Positions 1 through 8,524 of a stretch of 46,809 bases of DNA are shown in pieces. The stretch covers positions 1 through 46,809 of the forward strand of contig ONJJ01000027.1 of the NCBI GenBank assembly GCA_900318115.1, in the 5' to 3' direction. The notes beneath the pieces were generated by a model, which saw only the letters and a list, made by a program, of their open reading frames with translations, was not told the origin of the DNA and did no database searches. The position numbers and the translations under genes are program-made. The first letter of the stretch is position 1, and each line of letters begins with the position of its first letter. The stretch comes from an uncultured Prevotellaceae bacterium (lineage in GTDB: Bacteria > Bacteroidota > Bacteroidia > Bacteroidales > Bacteroidaceae).

Positions 1-199
1 GAAAAATGACTAATTTTGCATCGCCATTAGGATAAAAAGTCAGAAAAGTGAACGGATATCCCCGTTTTGGGTGGGTGGATATCATCCGTTTTCAGCATAC
101 ATTTACGACTAGAAGCCTTCAATTAGTCATTTTCTAGTCGTTATTAGTCTTTTTCTAGTCATTTATCCTTTTGCTAGTCATTCTTTAGTCATTTTCTAG
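1..199. repeat. Short TAGTCATT/CTAGTC repeats downstream of the AlbA_2 gene
   Basis: No gene is visible. From about position 107 to the stop codon at 200-202 the sequence is a run of near-repeats of TTTTCTAGTCATT at irregular 12-22 bp spacing. On the minus strand these read AATGACTAGAAA. An imperfect inverted repeat (about 52-63 and 87-98, built on GGATATC) lies further left. Proteins of the neighbouring family often end in an (MTSK)n-like linker before a winged helix, so the repeats could be a frameshifted remnant of such a linker. That is inference only. Confidence 0.45.
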
Positions 200-1867
200 T
201 CATTTACATGCAAACCATAACTTTCCTCTAAGAACGACAGAGCCTTCAGTATTCATTTCGCTAAGGATATTCCCTAGTAAACGAAGGTTTTGCTCTTGGC
301 TGTTTCTTTGGGGAAGTACATCTTTGAGATAATCTAATAAGGAGTTCTTCTTTGCGCCATCCTCTCCAGCATTCTGGATGAACTGTAAAGCCATCTGTTT
401 TAACTTGTCACGTTCAAGTCCTTTCACCTTGGTATATTCTGGCAATTGTTTCGTTTGCCTTGCAATGCTCAGGGATATGGTCAGGTCTGGATATTCACCC
501 TCGACCAAGCCACGCTCCAAAAGATTCTGAGCATCACTTTCATTCAGTCGGTGCCCTTTCTGCACAGCATCAAGCAAGATGCAATCCTCCAATGACAAGT
601 CTTTGTTCTCTTTCAGAAGTTTGGTGTACTTCTCATTGATGGCGTTACCATACAGACGGACGGCAACCTCCTTATTGGCTGCATCAATCTCATAGTCCGG
701 CATGGGGAAATGGCGTTTCCACTGCTCATTGAATATCTTGCGGATGCCACGGCCAACGATGTCAATCATATTGAAGTTCACCATCGCATTACAAAGACAC
801 TCGTTGCGGTAGTGGCGCTGTGGGCCATGTGTAGCCAAAGCCTTTTGCAGAGAGCCCGGAATAAAGCTACCACCATTGGCATAATACAGGAATCCAGGAT
901 TCTCCACAAGATTGATTCTCTCTTGCAGGGTATAGTCCTGATGTGCGATGCAGTTATGAAGCACTTCGCGCATGGAATAGTCATCGTATTGCTGCATCAC
1001 ATCAGGGAACATCGTGCCGCCTGGCATCTCACGCATCGTCAGGTTATGCACTTTGGCAAGTATCTGGTCAACTGTCAAGATGAACGGTGCAGTGAAGTGC
1101 TCATAGTCAATTACATCTTCGTGTTCATCACGTAGTGACCAAGTTACCCTCACCACGGCAGGGCGGAGTTTGAACACAGAGACAGGCTTGCCCAGCAGAA
1201 TGATGGCGGCGCGAGTGATTCCACCGTCAATCATTACTCCTGCATTACTCAGGAACTCTTCTACAGACCATGCATTCACCTCTGCTGCAGGAATACGGCT
1301 GTGTACCTTCTTGAACATCACCTTTGCTTTGGCGATGGCCACCTCATCCAAATCATCAATCGTGGCATTGGGCACGATTACGGCTGACCAGTCGGTATCT
1401 GTGAACAAAGGCTCATCCAAGATGGCATTCAACCGTTCTTGTGTCAGCTCCACCAAAGAGTCCTCTATCCGTTGCCAAGCCTTATCGTGAGCATAGACAG
1501 GACGCTTGGGCAGATGTTTAGGGATATGAATCACCCACACCACCTTATGGGTGTCTTCTGTGATATACTCCTCGATGTCCAGTCCCTCGCTCGACAGATT
1601 CGTGCAACGTTCCGTCAATCGGAGTATTGCCTTCTGGCGGCCATAGTTATAGGTGTCTGTGCCGACAATCTCCAGTGTCTTGTCATGCACACCCACCACA
1701 AGAAAACCACCCTCCATGTTAGCGATGGCCGACACATAGGAAATCATATCATCCTTCTCGTCCCCACAGAACGAGTTCTTCAAATTCTTAAATTCCTTCC
1801 ACTCACACCGAGCATTCTCCTGTGGGTACTCGCGGAGCAGGTATTGCTGTAGTTCGATTTCGGTCAT
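200..1867 (-). CDS. AlbA_2 (Schlafen-type) ATP-binding protein, COG2865-like
   Basis: Predicted regulator of the AlbA_2/HATPase_c_4 family, about 555 aa. The AlbA_2 part (about residues 15-140) has a conserved E-W-K-E-F start and the ANMEGGFLVVGVHD core. A GHKL-type ATPase helix follows at about 300-312 (REVLHNCIAHQDY), with the usual NPG and GRGIRKIF segments after it. The C-terminus looks like a winged helix and appears complete. The reading frame is open to 1903, but the Met at 1867 (MTEIELQQYL) fits family starts better; the longer form would overlap the transposase remnant upstream. Such proteins are usually solitary accessory genes of Bacteroidetes; their DNA or RNA target is generally unknown. 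The IS remnant immediately upstream has probably replaced the native promoter region. Confidence 0.8.
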   Translation of the reverse strand: MTEIELQQYLLREYPQENARCEWKEFKNLKNSFCGDEKDDMISYVSAIANMEGGFLVVGVHDKTLEIVGTDTYNYGRQKAILRLTERCTNLSSEGLDIEEYITEDTHKVVWVIHIPKHLPKRPVYAHDKAWQRIEDSLVELTQERLNAILDEPLFTDTDWSAVIVPNATIDDLDEVAIAKAKVMFKKVHSRIPAAEVNAWSVEEFLSNAGVMIDGGITRAAIILLGKPVSVFKLRPAVVRVTWSLRDEHEDVIDYEHFTAPFILTVDQILAKVHNLTMREMPGGTMFPDVMQQYDDYSMREVLHNCIAHQDYTLQERINLVENPGFLYYANGGSFIPGSLQKALATHGPQRHYRNECLCNAMVNFNMIDIVGRGIRKIFNEQWKRHFPMPDYEIDAANKEVAVRLYGNAINEKYTKLLKENKDLSLEDCILLDAVQKGHRLNESDAQNLLERGLVEGEYPDLTISLSIARQTKQLPEYTKVKGLERDKLKQMALQFIQNAGEDGAKKNSLLDYLKDVLPQRNSQEQNLRLLGNILSEMNTEGSVVLRGKLWFACK

Positions 1868-1881
1868 ATAATTAGGGTTCG

Positions 1882-2640
1882 CTAATTTATTGGCATGTGC
1901 CATTGTCTATGCCAGTCACAAACAGGTACGAGGCAGACCTCGTTGTTGTATAATTGCCCCATGAAGGGCTTCTGACCAAGGATTCCGAAAATGAGACGCA
2001 GAAGTCCCCTTAGGAACTTCATTACGTTCTTAGCGAAGAAGCAAGCTCCAATCCATGTGTCGGCGGTCTCGTCAAGTTTGGCCCTGATATTGTTTGCCCG
2101 ATATACTCTTTTCGAGGTTCCAAAGGTGGCCTCTACCTTATTGCGCTCCCCGATGGCCCTCTTCTTGTCCTCGAGATGTACATCGTTCTCTTCCTTCGGA
2201 GGCCTGCCCAGCGGATGGTAGAAGCAGTCCATGTGCTTTTCCCGGATATATTTCCGGTTGTCCTTTCCGAGATATATCTTGTCTGCCTGAACCTCTTTGG
2301 GAAGAATACCGAAGCGCTGCCTGTACAGTTCCGTCTGGAGGCTGAGGTCTGAACTCTCATTGTAGGCTTCCCAGCTGAGGTGATCAACGTAGGTGTAGCC
2401 ATTTACAATGCTTACTCCTGTCTTCGCGCCGAATTCGACTTTGGCCTTGGCCTTTCCGCGGACTATCGGATGCAGGTGAGGCTGATAGATGCTGATGATG
2501 CGGTCGGCACACGTGCGGACACCCTCCTCAAACATCATCTTCTGCTGCTCGGACATCTTGAAGGCAGCCTGCAGACACTTGTGGTCATGACGGCTGCCGT
2601 CTTCAAGCAGATTTGTGTCGGTCGGTGCCTTTAGGTACGC
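1882..2640 (-). pseudogene. IS1182-like transposase, N-terminally truncated
   Basis: C-terminal half of a DDE transposase. The recognisable part runs from PTDTNLLEDGSRHDHK through PHLHPIVRGKAKAKVEFG and ADKIYLGKDNRKYI to the distal GERNKVEATFG and IRAKLDETADTWIGACFF segments typical of the IS1182/IS5-related group. About 230 residues remain where intact enzymes have roughly 450-550. Upstream the frame stays open to 2748, but those 35-40 residues come from a hairpin repeat (2625-2673) and do not look like transposase. No terminal inverted repeats could be assigned. The copy is almost certainly inactive. It is a decayed insertion between the AlbA_2 gene and the repeat region. Confidence 0.8.
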
Positions 2641-2673
2641 GATAGGGAATTGATGTCGCGTACCTAAAGGCAC
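2625..2673. repeat. Perfect 18-bp inverted repeat (hairpin)
   Basis: Left arm 2625-2642 and right arm 2656-2673 are exact reverse complements, with a 13-nt loop. The arm contains TTTAGGTACGCGA. It sits exactly where the transposase homology ends, so it may mark the deletion or insertion junction or be a dispersed palindromic element of this genome. A second small hairpin (CCAGCCAT-TGAA-ATGGCTGG, 2696-2715) follows. Confidence 0.75.
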
Positions 2674-2759
2674 GCATATTCGTTGCCATTTGGTACCAGC
2701 CATTGAAATGGCTGGCCGCTCGGCTCGAAGAGACGCTTGACACTTCAAGAACCTCTATT

Positions 2760-2781
2760 AAGCCCCGCAGGGGCTTTCTCT
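2760..2781 (+). terminator. Hairpin AAGCCCC-GCA-GGGGCTT, terminator-like
   Basis: A 7-bp GC-rich stem (2760-2766 with 2770-2776) and 3-nt loop, followed by a short pyrimidine run. It could terminate transcription in either direction. No intact gene is obviously served by it. Confidence 0.5.
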
Positions 2782-2782
2782 T

Positions 2783-3361
2783 CGCGCGCGTGATAAAAAC
2801 ATGAAAAAATGAACTGAATCTACTGCAAATCTCCATAATACATTCTAAGTCAATAATATATATTGCAGTAGATTTTTCAAAACATATACAATTTGCAGTA
2901 GATTTTTTATAAGTAGGTGTTCAAAATTAGTTAAATAATTTTGTTCACCTACTTATGTATGTATTAACTCCGCCATAGCCGGAGAGGGAAATGATTTCTT
3001 AGAGACTTCGTCTCTTTGCGTTCGAATTATTTATAGCCGCGAAGTTGAGTTCCAGCAGTGGAACTGACGAGTTCCATCAGTGGAACTCACGACTTCCAGT
3101 AGTGGAACTCTGGAATTCCACCAGTGGAACTCGCGAGTTCCACCCTCGGATTTTTCTGGAACTCCACTCCCCTTCTTCCTCTTCGACACTACAAAATTGT
3201 CATCAAATGCATATAAATCCGAGTTTATAAGCAGATAAATCTACTGCAAAAAGCATCTATTACAAAAAATCTACTGCAATATAACATCCATATATACAAT
3301 AGATTGCGTCCATTTGCAGTAGATTCAGTTGATTTCTTCAAACTTTTATCACGCGCGCGCG
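2783..3361. repeat. Large imperfect inverted-repeat element with TGCAGTAGATT iterons
   Basis: Two arms of about 125 bp face each other (about 2783-2908 and 3238-3361). Each outer tip has a (CG)4-5 tract followed inward by TGATAAAA, then a TGAACTGAATCTACTGCAAAT-like stretch. Each arm carries three copies of the motif ATCTACTGCAA/TTGCAGTAGAT: at 2817-2830, 2863-2877 and 2893-2908 on the left, and 3238-3251, 3264-3279 and 3312-3325 on the right. Between the arms lie a smaller palindrome (2910-2955, arms TAAGTAGGTG/CACCTACTTA) and a tandem hairpin array. No convincing coding sequence is present. The layout fits a palindromic non-autonomous element or a protein-binding locus; neither is established. 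Confidence 0.7.
3047..3147. repeat. Tandem 22-bp hairpin repeats (GAGTTCCA..TGGAACTC), 4.5 copies
   Basis: Units start at 3047, 3069, 3091 and 3113, with a partial fifth at 3135. Each 22-bp unit contains an inverted repeat of the form GTTCCA-NNAG-TGGAAC, so each unit can fold by itself and the array can form alternative structures. Base changes fall mostly in the loop and at the unit joint while arms stay complementary, which suggests selection for pairing or recent spread. The open frame across it (3045-3230) is repeat-driven and not taken as a gene. Confidence 0.8.
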
Positions 3362-3400
3362 TATGTTTTCAAAATATTAGTTACTATCAGTGAAAAGCAA

Positions 3401-3471
3401 TACCTTTGCACCAACAAATCCCACCACGCTTCTCGTCGCAAGGCCAGCAGACCAGGGTGGGACATTTTTTT
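3401..3471 (+). ncRNA. Candidate small RNA: -7 box, hairpin, T-run
   Basis: A Bacteroidetes -7 box (TACCTTTG, 3401-3408) is followed within a dozen bases by a stem TCCCACC (3419-3425) pairing with GGTGGGA (3456-3462), and then by a T7 run (3465-3471). That describes a transcript of about 60 nt ending in an intrinsic terminator. No open frame follows. The start (TACCTTTGCACC-ACAA, then a CCACGC box) resembles the leader at 19910-19940 inside the integrative element, so this may be a leader left by a similar element. No clear -33 TTG is present. Confidence 0.4.
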
Positions 3472-3597
3472 GCATAATAACTTGACTATTATGAGCCGAA
3501 AATGAAGAAAAAAGTGGTAAAAGTGGATAAAATACTTCCATTTTAGGCTGTTTTTAGAAAATAGAAGGCACTTTATACTCTGTTTACAAATAAATTG

Positions 3598-3749
3598 ATT
3601 GAGTCCACTTTAAAAAGTATTTGTAAAGATTTTACCTTTCATTTTGTAATAAACGTTATATTGTAACGATTAAAATCAAAGAGCCATTGCTGACATTAAG
3701 CGCTTCTGAAAGCAGCTTCAAAAATGGCACTTTTTAAAGTGGACTCAAT
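3598..3749. mobile_element. 152-bp MITE with perfect 21-bp terminal inverted repeats
   Basis: Termini 3598-3618 and 3729-3749 are exact reverse complements over 21 bp (start ATTGAGTCCACTTTAAAAAG). The 110-bp interior is AT-rich and non-coding. The same tip (GAGTCCACTTTAAAAAGT) recurs at 11311-11328 beside another IS-like fragment, so a common transposase presumably mobilised both. No transposase for it is recognised in the window and no certain target duplication could be read. Confidence 0.75.
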
Positions 3750-3765
3750 ATATAACATTTTTGTG

Positions 3766-4560
3766 TTATCGCCCAGATTCTTTCTCAAACAACTTATACA
3801 CATAGTCATAAGCTGATTCGGCATCAAGTCCGGTCTCGTCCATATAGTATCTGCCTGCCTCATTGAATTTATCTTTAGCAATAAGGTTAATAATCACCTC
3901 ATCCATCGTGTTGCCTTTCAATGTATATGGCACTTCTGCCTCTTCAATGCCTTGAGCTGACATCATCCAGAGATTCTCACGTTTGGCTGAAATGACTTCC
4001 TGCATATAGGCTTCCTCTGCTGAGAGCGTAGCCCTGCGTTTACGTATTTCCTCCTGCAAGGCTTGTTCTTCTGCGATCTGTTCGGCCCATTTCCTTGCAT
4101 CGTTGGCAAGGAAGTTCTCGTTGTTCTTTTCTATCTCTTCTCTTTCGAAGTCGAATTGTTCCTGCGTCAGCAACCCATCCTTCAAGTAAGCATTGAGTTT
4201 ATGGAGCTTTTCGTATATTTCGTAGCGGTCGGGCTCGATTACAACAGCTGTTCCGATACAGGTTACCATGAACATGCTCTTTCCCTTACCAGACACTTCA
4301 TCGAAATCAATGCGGAAGCCTACCACGGCGTTGGCTCCAAGCTCACGGGCTTTGTCTGACAGTTGCTTCTTAACGTCCTTATACAGGTCATCAAGTCGTT
4401 CGCGGTAGGCTCCTGAACGGCCACCCACAATGTCTGTGAGACCAGCAAACATGTCTGCAAACAAGTTGGCTCCCACCACTTGATTCGCAGTCACCAGCCC
4501 GCAGTATTCCTTAATGATGTAGTGGGCGATTTGTTCGGTATTGACGATTATGACGTTCAT
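3766..4560 (-). CDS. YbjQ/UPF0145 family protein with SHOCT-like C-terminal segment
   Basis: 264 aa. Residues about 1-110 match the YbjQ (UPF0145) family: the start, the G-A-N-L-F-A-D central region, YKDVKKQLSDKARELGANAV and a final VTCIGTAVVI strand are characteristic. A SHOCT-like stretch follows (about 125-150, LHKLNAYLKDGLLTQEQFD), a short motif often attached to oligomerising or membrane-associated proteins. The remaining C-terminus is charged, helical and unassigned. No signal peptide or membrane segment is seen. A -7 box TATCTTTG (4608-4601 on the minus strand) lies about 40 bp before the ATG. The MITE ends just downstream of the stop. Molecular function of the family is unknown. Confidence 0.8.
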   Translation of the reverse strand: MNVIIVNTEQIAHYIIKEYCGLVTANQVVGANLFADMFAGLTDIVGGRSGAYRERLDDLYKDVKKQLSDKARELGANAVVGFRIDFDEVSGKGKSMFMVTCIGTAVVIEPDRYEIYEKLHKLNAYLKDGLLTQEQFDFEREEIEKNNENFLANDARKWAEQIAEEQALQEEIRKRRATLSAEEAYMQEVISAKRENLWMMSAQGIEEAEVPYTLKGNTMDEVIINLIAKDKFNEAGRYYMDETGLDAESAYDYVYKLFEKESGR

Positions 4561-4890
4561 TTTATCAGGGATAAAGATTCATTTTTAAAGAACAACGGCA
4601 CAAAGATACTATTTTTCTTTCATTTCTGGCTTCGGATTCTTTAAAAATAACAAAAGGTGACGTCAATAAACCGTTTTTCTCCATTTTGTAATTCAATTCG
4701 CTTGTTTTTCGTTGCCATATCTACTCTATTTCGCCCGCTTTTTGCATCTTTAACAGAGGAAAGAGACAACAAATGAAAAAGAATATGTATATTTGCACGC
4801 AAAAACATGCGAAAGGCTGTGGGTATGCGACTAATAGGTCGGAAATGACCGCAGCCTTGTACAAAAGATAATTCACAACTTAGCAGCAAT
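4561..4890. promoter_or_regulatory. Divergent intergenic region; -7 box for the DUF3791 operon at 4788-4795
   Basis: 330 bp without a gene, between divergently transcribed genes. On the plus strand TATATTTG (4788-4795) matches the -7 consensus and lies 96 bp before the ATG at 4891. No good -33 element is seen. Nothing else structured was noted. Confidence 0.4.
4601..4608 (-). promoter_or_regulatory. Bacteroidetes -7 box for the YbjQ-type gene
   Basis: Reads TATCTTTG on the minus strand, 41 bp upstream of the ATG at 4560. No convincing TTG is found at the expected -33 distance. Confidence 0.45.
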
Positions 4891-5106
4891 ATGAGCAAGT
4901 ACGAGATTCCCTATCTCACGGCCAGCATTCAGGCTTTCGCCCAGCGTTTCTCCATGACTCGGCAGGCGGCGTTCCGCTATCTGCAAAAGCACAAAGGGCT
5001 GGCATTCCTCATCGAATTCTTCGACGTGGAGCACCTGCAGTCGATGGACGAGACGATTGACGACCTGCTCATTGTCTGCCAAAAGAACGGAGGGACACTG
5101 GCATGA
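4891..5106 (+). CDS. DUF3791 family protein, first gene of a three-gene operon
   Basis: 71 aa, small helical protein. It starts SKYEIPYLTASIQAFAQRF and has the typical DUF3791 middle (AFLIEFFDVEHLQSMDETIDDL). The family is widespread in gut Bacteroidetes and Firmicutes and is regularly encoded directly before a DUF3990 protein. The stop codon overlaps the next start (ATGA at 5103-5106), which implies translational coupling. Biochemical role unknown; by gene size, order and coupling an antitoxin or accessory role is plausible, but that is inference. Confidence 0.75.
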   Translation: MSKYEIPYLTASIQAFAQRFSMTRQAAFRYLQKHKGLAFLIEFFDVEHLQSMDETIDDLLIVCQKNGGTLA

Positions 5107-5591
5107 CACTCTATCACGGCACCAACGCAGATTTCGACCGTATTAGTCTCACCATTGGCCTGCGATACAAGGACTTTGGCTGGGGCTTCTACCTGACGCC
5201 CGATTACAAGACTGCCGTCCGCATGGCACAGAAGAAGGCAAGGCTCTTTGGCGGCACGCCTACGCTTATCACCTATGAACTGGATGAGGCTTTCCTGCAG
5301 TCCGACCTGAAGATTAAGCGCTTCCCCGAAAAGGCATGTGTGGAGTGGTTTCTCTTTGTGGATGCAAACCGAGACCGCAAGAACACTGAGCCCATCCACG
5401 ACTACGACATTGTCATCGGCCCGATAGCTAATGATGGCGTCGTTCTACAACTGACAAACTACCGCGAGGGAATATATTCTCCCGAAGAGGCAGCCCGCCT
5501 GCTTCAGGATCGTTACCTCGACCAGCAGTATTACTTCGGAACTGAGCGCGCCGTGCGTTTCCTCCACAAAATCAATGTAGAAACCGTATGA
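5103..5591 (+). CDS. DUF3990 family protein, ADP-ribosyltransferase-like
   Basis: 162 aa. It opens with LYHGTNADFDRISL and then has DFGWGFYLTPDYKTAVRMA, the two signature segments of DUF3990. The Y-H-G at the start and the G-F-Y about 30 residues on correspond to the H and Y positions of the ADP-ribosyltransferase fold (PARP/RNA 2'-phosphotransferase-like), to which the family is thought to be related. A conserved-looking ACVEWFLFVDANR and DYDIVIGPIANDG follow. Soluble, with no signal peptide. It overlaps both neighbours by ATGA. I infer a toxin or modifier enzyme within a toxin-antitoxin-like cassette; a metabolic role cannot be excluded. Confidence 0.75.
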   Translation: MTLYHGTNADFDRISLTIGLRYKDFGWGFYLTPDYKTAVRMAQKKARLFGGTPTLITYELDEAFLQSDLKIKRFPEKACVEWFLFVDANRDRKNTEPIHDYDIVIGPIANDGVVLQLTNYREGIYSPEEAARLLQDRYLDQQYYFGTERAVRFLHKINVETV

Positions 5592-5803
5592 ACCAGCCCA
5601 CACATCATCAAATAGCGAACTATCTTACCGACTATGCCCTGAGCGAGTTGGTGAAATACGTGATGGAGGACACGGGCTGCAGCATCGAGGAGGCGATGGC
5701 GCGTGTATATAACTCATCACTGATGACAGCCCTGCAGGACGAAGAGGGCGAACTCTACGTTCAAAGTCCAGCGTATCTGTATGAACTGATGAAAAACACG
5801 TAG
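5588..5803 (+). CDS. Small DUF3791-associated protein, third gene of the operon
   Basis: 71 aa. It resembles the small proteins that follow DUF3990 genes: an N-terminal helix ALSELVKYVMEDTGCSIEEAM, a short middle, and a conserved end LYVQSPAYLYELMK. The start overlaps the DUF3990 stop (ATGA, 5588-5591), so all three genes are probably translated from one message and possibly in fixed ratios. No membrane segment or catalytic motif is visible. It may bind the DUF3990 protein; that is a guess from context. Confidence 0.65.
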   Translation: MNQPTHHQIANYLTDYALSELVKYVMEDTGCSIEEAMARVYNSSLMTALQDEEGELYVQSPAYLYELMKNT

Positions 5804-5920
5804 CCGAGGAATGCGAGGGGCGTTGGCGATTCTGCGGTGTTGAAACATAAAAACATCGAAAGAGGGGTTTTTCAGGTTTTTTTCTACAACCGAAACAAGA
5901 ATGAGATATTTATATACATA

Positions 5921-8524
5921 ATGAAGAAGCTAATCCTTTTACTGCTGACAATGCTGTCGGCTGCGCAGCTTTCTGCACAGGACGGCGACAACACCGAACG
6001 TCTCTGGTATGACAAGCCGGCCACCATCTGGCTTGAGGCTCTGCCCATTGGCAACGGCCGACTGGGCGGAATGGTCTATGGTGACCCAGAGACGGACGAG
6101 ATTCAGTTGAACGAAGACTCGTTCTGGAGCGGCGGGCCTCACAATAACAACAGCACCTCTGCAAAGTCGAATCTGGAGCAGGTGCGCAACCTGATATTTG
6201 AAGGCAAGGAGCAGGAGGCCGAGGACCTGATTAACCAGAAGTTCATCAAGGGTCCTCACGGCATGAAGTATCTGACGCTGGGCAGTCTGAAGATGACCCA
6301 CGCGGGCATCACCACGTCGAAGGTGACCAACTACGTGCGGGAACTGGATCTGCAGACGGCCTTGTCGCGAGTGACCTTTGAGCAGGACGGGCACCACTAC
6401 CAGCGCACCGCCTTCGCCTCAATGCCCGATAGCGTGATAGTCATCCGTCTGGAGGCCGACACCCTTTCTACCGTGACGCTGAAACATTCCGCCCCCTACT
6501 CCACATCCTACAGCAAGAATGCTGACGGCTGCATAGCCACCATTCAGGGCGTTGGCCACGAAGGCATAGATGCCAAGTTAAAAGCCGCCCTGCGCTACTT
6601 CGTTGTGAGTGATGGCGAGGTGACTTATCAGGCGGGTGGCGTGGTAAAGGTGACGGACTACACGACAGCCACCGTCTTTATCTCTGCCGCCACCAACTAC
6701 GTGAATTACAAGGACGTGACAGGCAAGCAGGCGGCGAAGAGCCTGAACTGGCTGAAGGCTGCCCGCGAGAAAGACTATGCCACGCTCTTGGCCCGTCACT
6801 TGGAGGCCTATCAACAGCAGTACCAGCGCGTACGCCTTACCCTGCCTTCGGTGGCCGCCAACGCCAAGCTGACCACCGAGAAGCGCCTGCAGAAGTTTTC
6901 GGGCAGCAGCGACTGGGGCATGGTGGCATTGCTGTTCAACTATGGCCGCTATCTGCTTATATCGTCGTCGCAGGCTGGCGGACAGCCCGCCAATCTGCAA
7001 GGACTGTGGAACGACAAGCAGGATGCACCCTGGGATTCGAAGTACACCATCAACATCAATGCCGAGATGAACTACTGGCCCTCGGAGGTGTGTAACCTCA
7101 CAGAGACCAACGTGCCCTTCTTCCAGATGATTCGCGATTTGAGCGTTACGGGTGCCACGACAGCCAAAACCATGTATGGCTGCGGTGGCTGGGTGGCTCA
7201 CCACAACACCGACCTCTGGCGCATTGCCGGTCCTGTTGACGGCGCCTTCTGGGGCATGTATCCCAACGGTGGTGCCTGGCTGGCCACCCATCTGTGGCAG
7301 CACTATCTTTATACGGGCGACAAGGAGTTCCTGCGCGAGTGGTATCCGGTCATCAAGGGTACGGCCGACTTCTACCTCGACTTCATGGTGCCGCATCCCA
7401 ACTACAACAACTGGCTCGTCGTGGCGCCCTCCGTGAGTCCTGAGCAGGGTCCCGCCGGCAAGTCGACGTCCGTCACGGCTGGCTGTACGATGGATAACCA
7501 GATTGTGTTCGATGCTCTTTCGAACACGCTGAGAGCGGCAGAGATTTTGGATGAGGACGCAGCATACATCAGCCGTCTCACCTCAGCCCTGGAGCAGATT
7601 CCTCCCATGCAGATAGGAAGTAGGAAGCAGTTGCAGGAGTGGCTCGTTGACGCCGACGGCAGCGACATGCACCACCGCCATATCTCACATCTCTACGGCC
7701 TGTTTCCCTCGAACCAGATTTCGCCTTACAGCCACAACGAACTCTTTGCCGCTGCCAAGCAGACACTCACCGACCGCGGCGACGAAGCTACCGGCTGGAG
7801 TCTCGGCTGGAAGATCTGTTTCTGGGCACGAATGCTCGACGGCGCCCACGCCCTCACCATTCTGAAGAATATGCTGAAGCTGCTACCGTCGGATGATGTC
7901 ACATCACAATATCCCAACGGCCGCACCTATCCTAATTTGTTCGACGCCCACCCGCCCTTCCAGATTGACGGTAACTTCGGCGCTACGGCTGGCATCGCAG
8001 AAATGTTGTTGCAGAGTCACGACGGCGCCGTACATCTGTTGCCCGCCCTGCCTGCTTCGTGGAAGACCGGAGCCATCACCGGCCTGCGCGCCCGTGGAGG
8101 CTTTGAGGTCGATGAGGAGTGGAGTGGCGGCAAACTCCAAACGGCACATGTGCGCTCTACTATCGGCGGCACACTGCGAGTGCGCTCTTACGTAGAACTC
8201 GAAGGCGAGGGCCTGCAGCCAGCCGAGGGCGAATGTCCGAATGCGCTCTTTGCGCCTGCGCAGATTAAGGAGCCGCTGTTGGCCAAGTCGCTCACCTCGA
8301 AGCCCAAGTTTTCGGTGAAAAAGGTGTATGAATACGACCTGCAGACTGTGCCTGGCGGCGAGTACCACCTTTACAGACAGGGAACGACGGGCGTCGGCGC
8401 TGTGCGACTGAATAATGAAAAATTAAAAATGAACAATGAGGTGTATGACTTGCAGGGGCGCCGAGTGGCGAATCCGCAACACGGAATATATATCAAGAAC
8501 GGACAAAAGATTTTTGTGAAATGA
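5921..8524 (+). CDS. GH95 alpha-L-fucosidase (secreted)
   Basis: 867 aa. A signal peptide ([20 protein letters not shown]) decides the start at 5921 over the longer open frame. The N-terminal domain begins [22 protein letters not shown], typical of family 95. In the (alpha/alpha)6 barrel the [11 protein letters not shown] motif (about residue 378) carries the Asn residues of the asparagine-assisted mechanism, SPE at about 505 fits the general acid, and [11 protein letters not shown] (about 680) the Asp base. Family 95 inverting enzymes release alpha-1,2-linked fucose (some act on L-galactose) from host glycans or plant xyloglucan. The C-terminus has a VYDLQGRRV...GIYIKNGQK secretion or anchoring tail. 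An AT-rich repeat (8411-8440) is spliced in frame just before this tail. The stop overlaps the next start (ATGA). Confidence 0.93.
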   Translation: MKKLILLLLTMLSAAQLSAQDGDNTERLWYDKPATIWLEALPIGNGRLGGMVYGDPETDEIQLNEDSFWSGGPHNNNSTSAKSNLEQVRNLIFEGKEQEAEDLINQKFIKGPHGMKYLTLGSLKMTHAGITTSKVTNYVRELDLQTALSRVTFEQDGHHYQRTAFASMPDSVIVIRLEADTLSTVTLKHSAPYSTSYSKNADGCIATIQGVGHEGIDAKLKAALRYFVVSDGEVTYQAGGVVKVTDYTTATVFISAATNYVNYKDVTGKQAAKSLNWLKAAREKDYATLLARHLEAYQQQYQRVRLTLPSVAANAKLTTEKRLQKFSGSSDWGMVALLFNYGRYLLISSSQAGGQPANLQGLWNDKQDAPWDSKYTININAEMNYWPSEVCNLTETNVPFFQMIRDLSVTGATTAKTMYGCGGWVAHHNTDLWRIAGPVDGAFWGMYPNGGAWLATHLWQHYLYTGDKEFLREWYPVIKGTADFYLDFMVPHPNYNNWLVVAPSVSPEQGPAGKSTSVTAGCTMDNQIVFDALSNTLRAAEILDEDAAYISRLTSALEQIPPMQIGSRKQLQEWLVDADGSDMHHRHISHLYGLFPSNQISPYSHNELFAAAKQTLTDRGDEATGWSLGWKICFWARMLDGAHALTILKNMLKLLPSDDVTSQYPNGRTYPNLFDAHPPFQIDGNFGATAGIAEMLLQSHDGAVHLLPALPASWKTGAITGLRARGGFEVDEEWSGGKLQTAHVRSTIGGTLRVRSYVELEGEGLQPAEGECPNALFAPAQIKEPLLAKSLTSKPKFSVKKVYEYDLQTVPGGEYHLYRQGTTGVGAVRLNNEKLKMNNEVYDLQGRRVANPQHGIYIKNGQKIFVK

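Noticed and set aside
3047-3147. Possible CRISPR array
   Set aside because: Units are contiguous 22-mers without spacers, and no cas genes are near. No CRISPR was seen anywhere in the window.
3045-3230. 61-codon frame over the hairpin array
   Set aside because: Its first half just translates the 22-bp repeats and no homology is visible.
4641-4898. 85-codon minus-strand frame before the DUF3791 operon
   Set aside because: It covers the promoter region of the operon, has no recognisable features and overlaps the DUF3791 start.
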